Positions 36,701-50,735 of a stretch of DNA of 64,000 bases are shown piece after piece. Where the stretch lies: assembly GCA_013398615.1 (NCBI GenBank), contig VZSR01003798.1, positions 7,470,258 through 7,534,257 on the forward strand, written 5' to 3'. The notes beneath the pieces are model-generated. The model saw nothing but the letters and a program-made list of their open reading frames with translations. It was not told where the DNA came from and did no database searches. Made by a program: the position numbers and the translations under genes. This DNA comes from Brachypodius melanocephalos. Lineage: Eukaryota > Chordata > Aves > Passeriformes > Pycnonotidae. Position 1 is the stretch's first letter, and every line of letters begins with the position of its first letter.

Positions 36701-39700
36701 GCCAACAAAAATTAGTGTAAAAAAAATTCAGTTGACAGGCTTAGAATCTTCATGCAGGTTTCTTTAGTTCAACATACAAATGTTGCAGCAAGTTCTTTGG
36801 GCCGAGTGCATCTTGATGGTGGGAATTATATTTTCAGTGCAATATTCAGGAGGTTAACTGCACAACCTGTATTCATATAGAACAGTATTAGTGCTTTTTC
36901 ATAGCATTTTGAATGTTCATAAGTTAAAGTAATGAAATGCAGCTTTTGTTGTAGAGGAGGAACAGAATATTGTACTCTGCGTATATTTATATTTCTTGAT
37001 TAAAGATAAAGTCAGATCAACATTCAACTACTGTCCTTTTACAACAGTCAGAAATTTATGTGTGCTTTTAAGAGAGGTTACCTGGACCCTTACAGATCTG
37101 ATTCCATAGAGGAAATGTAAAAGTTGCAAGAGGAGTCAAACAGGGCAGTCAGGTCACAAAACAAAAACGTAACAGGAGAACTTTGCCTTCAACAGCAGCC
37201 CCAGATCTGCCAGGCTGCAATCACTCTTAGCATCAGAGGAAAAGTACACTGATGACAATATTATGCTCAGGGCAACTTATTTAACCCGCTTATACAAGTC
37301 TATATTTGACACTCTGTTCTAGCAGACGGCACATGAATCATGTGTATCTGATACTATTTACAAAGATTCTCAGTTGACATCTATTACCAGTGCATTACAT
37401 TTACTTTATGGCTTACTACAACTTGGAAAAGAGCAAACTGCCTTTGCTGATGTTATAGAGCTATTTCTGCAGTTTAACTTTTGGATTGACCCCAAAACTT
37501 TCACAGCAGTGAATCCCAAAATACTTACAATCAAGTACTAGCTCATCTGGGAACTACTGAAAAGCATTATTGCAAATAAAAGCACACAGAGCTCAGCTAA
37601 TGTTTGCCAGTCTATCAAAATCAAACCAAAAAGAACTCTCTGAAGAATGACATAACATTAACAGTAGTTTCAATATTAAACATCACAGCAATATCTGGTT
37701 TTGTTACACCTTCTAATATGAGAAAAGGCAAATCCACGGTACCATACTTGCAAAGCCTATTTTCTCTCCCATCTAAATCCAACAGGAGGTGAACGGGGGT
37801 TTTGGACTCTGTCAAAGAGGTGAGCAGAGAGGAAGTGAAAGCAGCCACACAGCCTCATTCACCTAACTCACAATGGGAATGGACAAGAGCCACTTCTTCT
37901 TAAACAAGCTGATCCCCTCAAAAAATCTGGCATCTCATAGCTAACCTGCTGTGGTTTCAGTGTAAGCTCTGTTTATGCTATCTGTGAGACAGTGTTTCTC
38001 TTTGTGTGGGATAGTCTGAAATAATAAGCATATTAGGAGGAATTTACTAGGGTCAACTATTTTACTGATAGGGATTCACATGTCTGTAAGCTTTGCTGAT
38101 TCACTTTCTAAAAAAAAAGAAAAAGACTGGGTGTAGCAAAGGAACATTCACATTTTTTGAAGGAAGAATTTATGCAGTGTTTTGAACTTTTCTATGTATT
38201 TCATCATCATTGCATCTTCTTAGCAGAGAATGGGATGCATGTCCCATGGATGTGCACCATCTTTCAGAAATATTAAGAGAAACAATATCTTACCAGAGAA
38301 AGAGGAGAAGGAAAGATTGCCTTGGCATGCCTTTATCACCCCCTGTACTCCTGGACCTGTAAGCTTTTTGACTCTAGATCCTAATTTGGACTCAAAAGCA
38401 AAACTATACTCGAATTCACATCGATTATCAAAAATGTGGGATGGAAAATGGTTCAGAGTAGGAGGATACATGTCAAGTTCCTTTCTATTTTTAAGTAGTG
38501 TTTGCCCTATTTGCTACTGTCAGAATGGCAAGAACTCAAACAGAATATTCACATCGAGGTCACAGTTCACCCCTCTAACTACTGATTCGTGTGAGGGAAT
38601 GCAAAGAATTTAATACAAGCTGCAAATTGTTCCATTTCCCTTAATTATTTTCCCTGTGTCAGATATAGCTCTTTGGTGGGTGTTTGTTTTTGCAACCATA
38701 GTGATGAGATATATTTGCTGGCTGCAGCCAAAATAATTCCAAACGTTTATCTACTGGCATCATTTTTTATTCCGTAAATCCAGACATTTGCCTGCTTTAC
38801 ACCCAAACGGTAGGAATTTGGAGGCTATGCCCCAAACATAACTCTTATATTATTTTTCAAAATCAGAGCAAGAATTCTGAGGTTTTTTCATGCATTCCCA
38901 CAAAAAGTCATGGCCACTGCTCACACCAACACAGAGCTGCATCCATTTAAATTTTTCTTATTACTTTCTTGAGAAAAATCCCCAGATGATCTCATTTAAA
39001 TCATAAATATAAATATTCTTCAGAGCAACTTCACTTATAACATGTGTGCAATAAATCACTTTTCCCACAGTGCTGCTCTGCTACTGCTTCCCTTGGTGGG
39101 AAAAACTCAGAGTATATGGTTTGACAAACTGCTGACAATACCAGCTTCATTTTAGAACTGTAGGGGAATCAAACACTCACCAGGAGATCGTAGTTAAGAG
39201 GCAGAAGTGTATTTAAAAGCACTTGTGGACGTGCATGTAAATACATATTGGCTAGTTGACTTCACTGACCTTGGATGCAAGCAATGCTTTTGACAGATCC
39301 ATACTGGTGACAGCTCTGAAGAACAGGGTTTAACCCCCTGTGATTAGTTTGGAGGTCTGATTACAATTTTTGCTGGAGTTACGAGTGCTAGCAGGACAGT
39401 GACCTTTCGAGCTGCTGATGTCAAAATCCATGAAGGACTGTGAATTGGAGCCTTCAGCATCTGCTGCTCCCAAGACAGTAAAAACTGAACTTTATGGCTG
39501 CTTGTTCTGCTACTCACTGGTGTCTCAGGGCAGGAACACTGCCCAGCTGCCACCCCTCCCACTGGCCTGACAGCATCTAGGAGAACAGGCAGAGAGCTGG
39601 AGGCAGGAATCTCTTCAGTTATGCCAGCATGAATTGGCAGAGTTTGGGATTCCAAGCACGTAGTCACATGAGCAGGCCTTATTCTCAGAGCAGGAAAAGC

Positions 39701-41637
39701 CCCATTGATTCAATGTATCCAAAGTAATTGGATAATGAAACAAAAGTAAATTCTGTCCTCCTGTTTTCTCTACATCACTTCCCCTTTGCATGTGCTGCTT
39801 TTAATTCTATTCTCAAAATGAGACCATGGCTGCAATATAGCTATGCTTAGAGTGTAACCAGCCAGTTTACAGTGCTGAGAAGCTGTGGGATGTGGAGAGT
39901 TGAATATGCTGGTGGGAAAGGAAAGAGATACTTGATTTGGTAAAACATCAGTGTTTAATACTGTTTCAAGTAATTCTGGGCAAGTACTCATTTATTTGAA
40001 CCCAAAAATTTGAGAGCAGAGCAGTGGTTATTTTGCCAACACTTTCCAGGAGGTACTCTAAGACATTATTGGAAGTAGCAGAGGACAAAAGATTCAATTT
40101 TTTTTGTCAAATTACAATATGAGATTATTTGTTGAAAAGAAACTAAGGCATAATCTTGCTTGCATAAACTGGAATCAGCAAAACAGTCTTTGTCTCTGGC
40201 ACAGAGCTTGGATCCAAACTGAGGGCAGAGATGATTTCAGGGCTTCAGCTGCTTCCCTGACTGACAGCTTTCTAACATACTCACTTTCTGTCATGAAGAA
40301 CGTGCTGTCACAATGACTCTGAAGAAGCCTTTGTGCAGGACTGAGTGTAACAATACAGCATTGTGGAAGTAATTTGTTTCCTTTTCAATAATGAAGACAT
40401 ATAAGACATGAAGTTCTGGTCACTGACTTTTCATCGTTTCTGTTAGAGATGGCATCTGCTGTTCCCAATTTAAGCAGGAGCTGAGAGGACAAGTCAGCAT
40501 TTGATGTCCTCTAGGATGGGTGTTGCTAGAGAGTATTATTGTTTAAAAATAGTCTCTAAACAAAATGTTGTAGGAGGATAAAAGTTCAGTTGAAGTTGGG
40601 CCGTGGCCAGCCGGGGTTTCACGGAGTAATTGCTAATTGTGTAAGCTCTGCCCAATGCTCTGTTTACCAAGGATGTTTTGCCCATTTTAGCAGAGGTGGG
40701 GCTCATTTCCTTAACAGACACAGAACAGAGCTGCAGTCTGCTCTGTATCCTGCTTGACAGAGCATGCTCAGATCCTTAGGCATTCGTAAAATGTAAAAGT
40801 AACTTCTCCCTCTCCTTACTAAATAGTGTGCTCACGTAAAAGGATCAGGATGTCCCTCACATTCAGTATTTACTTTTTCCTACTTGTATATTTCAGAAAC
40901 ATTCACAGTCAAGTTCAAATCAGTGCTTGTCCCAGTTAATCCTTGCTGTCAGCCTTGGTTAAAATGCAGCATTCCCAGTATTCCATTTTGGTCATTTAGG
41001 GCATGAGAGCAGTATAAGAAATTAAATGCACAGTCCCTGCCTTGAGTTTGTTCAGTAACTCCTCACAATTACCAGCAGTACAGCAGCACATGTGGTTGCT
41101 GACACGAGCAACCCTCAGTCCTGACTGCAGTCAGAGGAAAGCTAAAATTTATTTAGTAACAAAACTTGCTGTGGGTTACAAGCCCAATGGTGGATATTAG
41201 TGCATTCATGTAAGTGATTTACCTCGAATAACATCCACTAGCTTCAAAACCACAGAGTATAAAAGCATCAGGTTTTTGTTAATGAGCTCTTGTCTCCTTT
41301 ATAAAATTAACCCAAGGCTGAATCAAATAAAGAAGTTTTTTAAAAGACCCTAAAACTTAAAGCATGTGGTATCTGATTGAAGGAATGGTTTTAGCATGCT
41401 CAGAATTCTCTGCCAAGCATTCAGAAACTACAGCCACAAGACTTCTGTACATTAGTGCCAGGTCAGAAGATTATAATGATAATTTACTATGATTATTCCA
41501 CTCATGCCACATTACATTGGTAATTGCTGCTACAGTTGCAGTTAGGGCACCCACTTTCTTATCTTGTAAATGCCACATTCTTAGAAATTTTTCAGATGTT
41601 TTGAGATATTTATATAGTCTCATGCTAAATCAGACAC

Positions 41638-41683
41638 ACTTGAACAGTTAAATTACTTGAACATTAAATCAGATACTTGAACA
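41638..41683 (+). promoter_or_regulatory. Three-copy ACTTGAACA cluster (NKX2-like words)
   Basis: ACTTGAACA occurs at 41638-41646, 41655-41663 and 41675-41683. The outer copies lie in a longer imperfect direct repeat beginning AAATCAGA (41627 and 41666). CACTTGA/TACTTGA resembles the NKX2 class homeodomain site, and ATACTTG-AA-CAAGTAT is an inverted pair around the third copy. Regulatory meaning is inference; a local duplication alone could produce the pattern. Confidence 0.25.
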
Positions 41684-44600
41684 AGTATCCTGAGCCCGTT
41701 ACATGGAACGGGGTAGGCACTGGATAGCCCACATGGAGCTGCATAGCTGCATTACACGTAATGGTGCTGGAGCTAATTACGTCTGCAACAGAAGTCTTAA
41801 CTCTGGATTCCTCAGCCTTAGCCAAGTTACATCCAGAACATGCAAAACCTTGTATGCCTCTGTTTGTTTAACAGGAGTGTGATCCACATACCTCACCCTT
41901 ATAAACAAGGAGAAAAGAGTTGAGTGTCTGAGTCTTTCACTTTTAACAATGACACGGAGCTGGAGAACGCAACAGATACCAAATAAAGCAATTCCTCGCA
42001 CCCTGTCCCAAATCTGAGTCATAACCCTTGGGATATCAAGACCTCTGAATAGTATTTCCTTTGCCTGTTGTCTTTAGCTTATTAGCACACCCATCTGACT
42101 GAAGGAGACTGCTACTGATTGTGTACCACCTCCAACAGTAAGTCAGGGTGGGTCTTGGCGGGAAGGATGTTTGAAGTGCCTTGAAACAGAAACCCTGCAG
42201 CCAAAACTCTAAGCAATATTGTTCCCTAGGGTTTAAACTTTGCATGTCAGTGCTTAAGAATGCAGCACACCTGCTGAAGAGAGGATATCCAATGGGGCAA
42301 AATTTGTAGAAAATCAGAAAAAAATCCTACCCTCCAAGAAAAGCTGCATTCTCTGAACTGATGTTCACAGCCTGCAGTATAGCCCTGGCAAGTTCTATTT
42401 ACAAAAGGTGGCATGTTTTGTGTTTTGGCCAGGGTCACTGCACATACTGATATTACACTTTTGTTTCCATTCCTGCATGTTGCAGCCCCACAATCCCCTA
42501 CAGCAGGGCTTGGCTGCCATACTTTGCAAGATTTCATGGACAGTGAAAACTACACGCTTTTTATAAAATACTTCAGTGCTTCTGGTTCATGTTGGAATTA
42601 TTGAGACTACTTATATTGGCTCCACAGGAGGCTTCTGTGCTACTGCCCAAAAAACATCTGACTTACTGCAAATGCACTCTGTGTTTGTTCTGAAAATGTA
42701 ACATGAACATATCTGGAATCTCCAAACTGCACAGTGTCTCCGTCTAAGCTACTGAACATCCATAAATCCTGGACAAATGTAGAAATGGCTCAAATTCCTC
42801 CAACAAACAAATTTCCAGATGGAAAAAGAAGACATTCACAAGGAAATCAGACCAATCAGACCCTAATTCAAAGAGGCCTTACAATGGCAGTGCTTTCCCT
42901 TGTCAAGTAGGATGTGTGCACACAGTCTCCTCTTTTTCTATTCCAGTCTTCTGATCCTTCAGCACAGAAGTCAGTGTTTCAAAGGTATCATGTGACACAC
43001 AAAAATGCCATTTAGTTGAAGAAAAGACCTTGCCTAATTAACTCAGCACGTATTTTAAAAGAATGTTTGCTATAAATAGGGCAAAACACACATACCAACA
43101 CAAAGCATCTCTCCATGCTCTTCCACTACCTATTGTTTTGCCTTTAACAATGAAGTATTTTCCAGTTACCTGAATAAATGCTTCTATTTACCTTCTCAGA
43201 TAAATTAGGGCTGTATCTCATGGTATAGTTTCACAAGAATCTGAGAAAAACAGAAAACCAAAAATGGGTAAGATTCTGTTTCCATTCTCTTTTACGCCAT
43301 TCCTCCCTTTTTTGCTGTGGTCCCACCCTTGCTACTTGCCCAAACCATGGCACTAATCATCTATTTTCATGAATCAATTCAATTTATTTACTCAAGAAAA
43401 TCCTGCTCTTTTCCTGCAGGGTGAATAGGTTAAAGTGGATTATCTCAAGGGCTAGATAACCACAGAGGAAGTACAGGGTGTGTTAGCTGGGAGTAAAGGA
43501 ACAAGATTATCCTTTCAGCAGTGGTAAACTACTAGATCAGCTCACCTTGCCTCATGAAACCACAGACTCAGGGTTTACCTCAACACCTGGAGCCACACAG
43601 ATAATCCACTTAACCTGGCTTCTTTGCAGGGACTCTGAGGAAAGGACGTGCTCAGCCAACAGGATCATGCTGCTCTCTGGACCCAGAGAACTCACCAGCA
43701 ACCCAGAGCTCCCTGTCCTGCCACTGAAGGAGGAGAATTCCTTCTCCATAGCACCTCTTGTCCAGAGCTCCAGACGTGGCTGCATTTACATCATTAACAT
43801 CAGTGGGGACTGCTCATTTCGTAGATATATAAAGGGAAAAGGAGAAAGAGACAAGGAACTGAATGAGAAACCAAGTGCATTTACTATTCTCTGTTTGCTT
43901 TCTTTTTTATTCACACACTTTCTCAGACCAAAGACCATTCCTTTTACATGCTAACACAATTTTATTTGATTTTTTGAGTTGTTTTTTTTAACAACATGGA
44001 CTCACATTTGCTGAGGTAAATCCTTTCAGATGTCAGAATCTCATCTATTTTAGTTAAATGGAAAGCAAAACTGCCTCCCAAAACTTTCTTGAAATGAAAA
44101 TATATGGAAATAGAGGATTATCTTTCAGCAGAATTTAGGGGAAAAATCTGCTTTTGGCCATAGCCATGTAATATATTGGTACAAAGACCTAGTTTATTAC
44201 AAAATGTTGAAGCAAGTTTTAATACCTCTAATGTCACTTTAGAAGTATCACAGTATAAATTTGTGGTTCTTGCAGAATAACATCAGTTATAGACTAGCAC
44301 ACATTGCTGACTGCTTAATTTCTGAAGCTTATAATTTCTAAAATTATGTTCCATAATTAAACCAAACAATACTATAATATAAGAGCATTAGTTTAATGAA
44401 AACCAGTTATATATCAGTCTTCAGCTTAATTTGCTCTTCACAGACTCCAGAAATAAAGGGATTAACTATTGCAAATCCTTCTGGTACTTTGCATTTGATC
44501 ACAAGCAGTTTATGATAATTTATTCCACATGTCTGATTCAACTGAAAAAAATTTGCAAATAAAGCTTGCTGATGCCTCCAGGAAGTGAGCTTTCATTCTG

Positions 44601-46320
44601 TTCTAATCTTAGCAGCAGCCTGCACCAGCGTAACATGGAACACTCACTCCATACTCCCAGTGCTGTCAGCCATCATTTTATGCACATACAAAACCAATGA
44701 GTGTTTGACAGCGATTGGGCTGAGGAACATCTGCCACACGAGCATTGGAAGGCCATCAAGAACTGAAAAAGAAACTTTACTGATGCTTCAATCCAATGGT
44801 AGAAGAGTGTCAGAATCAATTTGCTGCTTTTTTCATAATTGAAATAAGGTCTCAAACTGAGAAAATACTTTTAACTATGGCATATGTTTTCCCATCTTGA
44901 TATTGCACCTCCCCATAGTGATGGTTTGTTTTCCCATTTTATTTAAATCTGCTAGATTCTTGAAAATCATAACTTTCTTCTTATACCAGGATGCTGCAAT
45001 AGAGGAGTTGCCTTCCAGGCTACTGTCACTGATGACTGGCCAAAATACCCCTTGTATGGCAACCAGGGCTCACAACTCCTGCTGAATTTCACAACAGTGA
45101 GATCCTCTGGAGCCACTGGTTAGCTCTATCCTGACTCTGGATGAGGCCAGGGCACCTGGCTCTCCTTCAATTTACAGTTCAGAATTAACCAGGAAACCTA
45201 CTATTGGCACACACAACTTCTAATTTGGGAAAAGAAAATACTGTCTGGCAAGCGTGCAAGGCTGCTGACCCTGGGCTGCTGGAACAGGGCAAATCACGCT
45301 GCTCTGTGCTGCATCCTGAGCTAATCAGTCTTTGTCTTGCACAGATCCATTGAAACTGGTCTGTGTGAAGAGGAATCTGTGTAAAAGACCCACCACTTCT
45401 CTCACCATTTTATATCCACCTTTAGGTGTATAAATTTAGCATTTGATGCATTTCTTTTTCTGAGTTTTTAACTCCCATGTGAAAACATAACATGGAAGCA
45501 GATTTTTTTGGACCTTTAGGGTTCTGTTAGGCAAACTAGCACTCCCTAGGAAATGGTGGCCTGTCTAGAAGCTGCCTCCATGGCCTCCAGCACTTATTTG
45601 CAGAAAAAATACAGTAAAATGAGTATTTAAATTGCAGAGAGAGGCCCGGCTGACATTTAGATTTAGACATTGATTCACCTGACATATTAATGACTATTTT
45701 TCATTTGTCCATATTTTGGAAAGACTTTAAAGGCAGGCTTCTCCCTCCTTCCCCCCTTTCTTCTAGAAACATTTGTTCTCTATCTTCGTAACCATAGCTC
45801 TTCCCTAAAGGCTGTAAACCTAATTACGAGAGGACTAAAGAAAATGATTAATTTCCCAGTAGCACCATGTCATCAGTCACCATGTTTATGTCATTAAGCA
45901 ATACTTGGATTTCTAAGCTTGCTGTATTTTTAAAGCCACTTTCTGGCCTGCAGAGACCAGCAGAGCCAAATAACAACAGCCATCTTGGAACAAAGAGTAC
46001 TGCTGACCTTGAAATTCAGATTATTAAGTCACTTCAAGCACTTGTTGCAAAGCATTATTTCTTCATATTATATAACATCTTGCTATATGAGATGGTAGGA
46101 TCCAAGCTAGAAAAGGTCATAGAAATCCTGTATTATTAAAGGTCTTCAGTCATTAATAAGTAAATCACTTTCCTGAAACTAATTTAGAAGGACAAAGCAG
46201 TTTTAAAAGGCTAGAAGTGCTTGTGGCATTGGGTAACAAAACATCAATTTGGAAAAACTTGAAACATCAGGTCAATCTTCTTTTTACAAATATGGTAAGA
46301 AGAAAACCAGAATTAACCAG

Positions 46321-46344
46321 AATCTTAATTCAAGAATTAAGATT
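46321..46344. repeat. Perfect 11-bp inverted repeat, 2-nt spacer
   Basis: AATCTTAATTC at 46321-46331 and its exact reverse complement GAATTAAGATT at 46334-46344 flank AA. A related word, AGAATTAACCAG, lies just upstream. Intergenic, with no assigned role. Confidence 0.9.
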
Positions 46345-47979
46345 TAACAATAAGACCTTTGCTCTGAACACTGGTTTTGCAATCTGACAGAAAATTTGGA
46401 AATAGGTTTTAAAATAATCATTAATTTTCATTAGAAGTAAGAAAGAACAAGACCTGGTTGGTGTGGCAGCTCTGTATGATCCATCTGGCTTTGAAAATCA
46501 GCAGCATTGTTACACATCTGATTGGCAAAATTACAGTTTAACAGATCTGAATGCAGTGGGTAGAAAGAGAAGCTTCTGTGCCCCCTGGAATCAGATTAGG
46601 CAGCATTTTATTTAAGTTTTAAAAATAAAATCCTTGCTATTTTTGTCACCAGGGAAAGTTCTCAGACATGTAAATCACTACAACTGCCCCACATGTTTCA
46701 GCAGAACTCATGCCATGTTTACAAGCAAATATAAAACAAGGAAATCCTTCCCAGATACAAAGGCTCTTACTGCCTATTGTTTTCCCTGGATTTAAGCCCC
46801 GCTTCCTGTTGTATACCAGAGTTTTTAATGGTAATCCACTACTGACGTGTCAGTTTTTATGGGCATTTTCAAGAGTTCAAATGGTAGCATGTTCACCATT
46901 TTAGCCATTCTTTTCTCTCAAGGAGCTCCTGTTTTCTCTGAAATCCAAAATATCCAGCAGAAATTACATGAGCAAACACACAATTCTGTCATATGAATGA
47001 TGATCTTTGAACACACTTCAGGAAAAAGTGTGTGCTATTCTAAACAGCATGAAAAACAGCTTCTGTGCAGACACTGATTTCTGCCTAGTGGTATTTGTTC
47101 TGTCTGTGTAAATGAATCACCTTTACAGAGTAAAATGTGAGGGAAAATTATGAATAGGGGAATGAGTGATGCATATTGGAATCTCAAGGATGACACAGTT
47201 CCATTGTGTCTTTGCAGTGTAAATCTTTCCAGCTGTAAGGTTACAAAATAGTTCAGTTCAGGATTTTAGGGCAAGTTTGGTATATCTTTCCCTGAATCTA
47301 TGGTTGGATGAGGATTCAGAAACCTTTCTACTGGAGACTTTCTGCTAAAGAATAAATCCAGTTTCAAAAACAAAAGTAGCTGTTTCTTTTCTGCTAGAAA
47401 GTACTAAAGCACTGGTTTGGAGTAATTCTCAGAATAAAAGATAAAAATAGGTTTGAGTAATTGTCAGTTTGTCAACATATGTTAGGTCTGCATTAGTAAT
47501 TTGGGCGAAATAGGAATGTATCAGTACATCAAAGGCCTTTATGCTTACACAATGTACTTTCCTAGGGTTTCTCTTCGGACTAGATGTAGTTCTGCCCCAG
47601 ATTAAATGTCTCCCACATGCACAGTTTTACATCAGCCACAGGATCAGTCACTGATACAGACTGCAGTAATATTGAAGAGAGAGGTATAGTTAATACAATT
47701 TAACCACTGTCCTCAGTAAAAAATTAGTCTAATTAGGGTGAAACTGCATTTTATTCACTAAGAAAACAGGCATCCATCCTAAATTCCTTTCAGACTAAGG
47801 CATGATGACGCATTTGGCATTAATTACATTGTGGTGCCATAACACTTATTTGCAGGACTGACTGCCACTGAAAAACATTTCCCTGCTCCTACCTCCAGCA
47901 AATTTCTAGAAACAATCAGTGTAACAAGCAGAACAAATCAATTTCCAAGGGTCAGAATCTTTGGAACATCTACTACTAC

Positions 47980-47992
47980 AAAAAAAAAAAAA
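47980..47992. repeat. A13 homopolymer
   Basis: Run of 13 A. No SINE body or target-site duplication recognised next to it. Confidence 0.85.
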
Positions 47993-48715
47993 GCACCAAG
48001 GCGTTATTTGCTCTTGACCACATTGAGAAAAATCATTCTGTCTCACTGCCTCCTCTTCCTTCCTGAAGTTCCAGCCTTGTTCTCCATTGTATCCACAAGG
48101 TTGCTGGAATTATCATTTGCTTTGGCTGACGCTCATCATGTTTCATTCCCTCCTTGAATCTCATTTACAGGTTTCAGCTTCACCCTCCAAACTTCCTGTC
48201 TTTAACCCTTCATGTCTACACAACATCACCTCCAGTGCCTGCTCTGACTCTGGATCCTTGTGCTGCCCAGATAGATGAGGTAAAAACTGCACCTCAGTAG
48301 TTTTTAACAAATAAATATACATATACATTATTCAGGATACTACTGTGGCAAAGCCCAAGGATTAGGAAAACACAGAAATACATGAGAATAACTTGCTGCT
48401 GAAAAGAATGGTAAGGCCAGCAAAAGATTCCATCTGCTACCAACAAGCTGCTTCTAGCGACAAGCATAAAAACACTACAGATAAGAGTGTGGACAACAAG
48501 AACCACTATAAGGATGTTTTTCATTTCAGTGCTTTGAATTACCTTTTTCCTTTTTGCACTAATGACTGGTCATAAGCATACAAGCAATCTTATTCCAGTT
48601 AAACAGAAAATATTTGGACAGCTGTGGATATCACCTATGCCTACTGCACTGAAATGCCTGTCTTTATTCATTCACTGATGATGAATTCTACTCAAAGAAA
48701 ACTGTCCTTAAAATC

Positions 48716-48728
48716 TTTTTTTTTTTTT
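48716..48728. repeat. T13 homopolymer
   Basis: Run of 13 T followed by CCTCAG, so it resembles a splice acceptor. The frame that follows (48624-48866) has no recognisable protein, so no exon is called. Confidence 0.85.
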
Positions 48729-49078
48729 CCTCAGGAGTTAATTTCTCTTTCCAAGCCTCCAAGTAATCCTAATTCTGAAAATGGTAACACAGAAGAATTT
48801 AATTTAAGTTATTATACCTGGCAAAAAAATGAAAATTTTACCAGTCTGTCTCAACAATCATTGTAATGATTGCCAACAAAATCAGTAAAGTGAATCTTTT
48901 CAAAGATCTCTCAGGGATATCATGTGCTATCCAGTGTACCCATCACCCTGGTTTTATCTACGATGTGAGGAACTCTGAAGCACGAGCTGGAAGCTTTTAC
49001 AGTTCTAGGAGCTGACATTACAATGTACAGATGACAGTCCAGAATTGGTCCTCTGTTGGTCCTCACTTTGAAAACATC

Positions 49079-49202
49079 AAAATCACAGAGTCATAGAATG
49101 GTTTGGGTTGGAAGGGGACCCCGAAAGGCTTCTCTTTTCCAGGCTGAACAATCCCAATTCTCTCAGCCTTTCCTCATAGGACAGGTGCTCCATCCTCTCC
49201 TG
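49079..49202 (-). mobile_element. CR1 LINE 3'-end fragment
   Basis: The segment opens with AGAGTCATAGAATGG, then TTTGGGTTGGAAGGGGACC, the reverse complement of the typical CR1 3' terminus (GGTCCCTTCCAACCCAAACCATTCTATGA). It continues with TTCCAGGCTGAACAATCCCA, CTCTCAGCCTTTCCTCATAG and GGTGCTCCATCCTCT, which are internal CR1 words in antisense orientation. The step from the terminal part to the internal part near 49120 implies an internal deletion. A 5'-truncated, dead copy, as is usual for avian CR1. The closest family cannot be named by eye. Confidence 0.85.
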
Positions 49203-50735
49203 GATGAAAGCTAAGAGAACACTCATGGGAGTTTGGTAGAGATGCATTCTGGACCACAGAAATAACTACAAGGATATTTTCTAATTTCAGTCCTTTGAAG
49301 TAAACACAGCTATGCATTATAAGCAGATTATTGTTGCATTTATTCACCATTACAGTGAGAAGGACATCATCATCAAATATCTCGTTTAGTACTTCCTGAA
49401 AAAAAAATCTAGTTCAATTTTTGTTGTGTTTGATAACCTTTGCTAGGATTAGCAGTTCACCAGCTGGACACAGGCTAACAAAGAAATAAATTAAATGAGT
49501 TCATGCCAGGATATGTGGAACAATGAGAACAGTGAACCTTAGTAGCAAATTAAGCATGCTAAATTGGCATGCAAATATAAACCTCTTACAGGAGCAGCAG
49601 AAGTTATTAAAGCAGCAAAGCTGTCCTCCAGCTTTCCAAATTTAACTAGAATTGTGCAGGATTCATAACAGCACAAAAGATGTCATACAATAAAAATTAA
49701 GAAGCACCAGGCTTCCAGTATATTTTCTTGCTGTAGGGAAGAGAATCATCCCTCATGATTTTACAGACTGAAGCTCATTTCTTTGATCAGCTTAGGTTAT
49801 GAGTTTGCAATAGCCCCGCTATTTCTAACAATTTGTTTTGCAGGACTTTGCTTGGCATTTCCTAGGAATACACAGAGAGCAGAATCAGCCATTCTCAGTT
49901 GCAACCATTTCTTCTTTCAGTTACATGTTTATTCAGTTTGTTTGCTTTCTCCTTTTTTTTTTAATCCCTTGGCAAGACTTCACAAACATTTCTGAGGAAG
50001 AAAAACAGATTTAAAAATCATTATTATAAGTCAATGCAGACTGGATAATAGAAAGACTTTTACTGAAAGTAGGGAAGTGTATAACCTTCTCATGAATAAA
50101 CCTGCCAAACTTCACACAACCATGACATGTACGTGAAACCTGGGAATGACCACACCTAATTTCCACAAATCATTGTTGCTTTTAGTCTCTTTCGTACTCC
50201 ATAATATGGAAGACGTAACCAACAGAAGATGCTTGCTACAGAAATAGTGCAATAAAAGCACTCCCAAATAAGATATAGTTATTAAAAAATATGTAAGAAG
50301 CCATAGGATTTTCAATATAACTTTCAGAACAGATCAAGGTGCTGCCTTCAATTATATTGTGGTGTACATTTTACTCAGGATTTAACCAACAAGCAAAAGA
50401 GAAGAAAAGAGAAAGGTGGTCACAAAAAATAATCAGTAAATTAACACATAATATCTGTGATACTCAGAAAGTACCTACAGGAATTCATATCAGCAAAAGT
50501 ACCTATAACAGTAGAGCCTCATCAGAAATGCCTACAAATTCCCAAAGGACCAAGCAGTCCTGACAGATTCCATGAACTAGAGGATTGGGAAGAGAAATCC
50601 CCAAAATGAATGAAGAAATCAACTTGAGGGGTAGCAAAAGTAAATGGAATTTAAGAGGTGCAGGACCATGAAAGGTAAGAGAGCAGGAGGAGGAAAAAAA
50701 TTATGTTCATTTTAAAGCATCCTTTAGAATGCAGC
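49203..50735. other. Intergenic DNA between two CR1 copies
   Basis: AT-rich noncoding sequence. The only motif of note is GCATGC at 49554 and again at 49567, the second extending into an octamer-like ATGCAAAT (49569-49576), which fits a POU-factor site but is expected by chance at this frequency. Confidence 0.6.

Larger units (their letters stand above)
33760..49075. other. Intergenic DNA, no supportable gene
   Basis: AT-rich, CpG-poor noncoding sequence with no recognisable coding exon on either strand. The open frames (for example 43547-43954 plus, 34971-35333 minus, 42247-42537 minus) have no domain or conserved-looking composition. Items listed separately are a three-copy ACTTGAACA cluster (41638), a perfect hairpin (46321) and homopolymers at 47980 and 48716. 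A small GC- and CpG-bearing patch occurs at about 40598-40625, followed by TAATTGCTAATTG homeodomain-like words; it is unremarkable otherwise. Confidence 0.65.

Noticed and set aside
43070..43079. CTATAAATAG, a perfect MEF2-type word (also at 33368-33377)
   Set aside because: Several matches to this degenerate AT-rich motif are expected by chance in 64 kb of AT-rich DNA, and no supporting context was seen.
48624..48866. T13-CCTCAG followed by an open frame, looking like a 3' splice site and exon
   Set aside because: The peptide is not recognisable and no partner exon or donor was found; poly-T plus CAG occurs often by chance.
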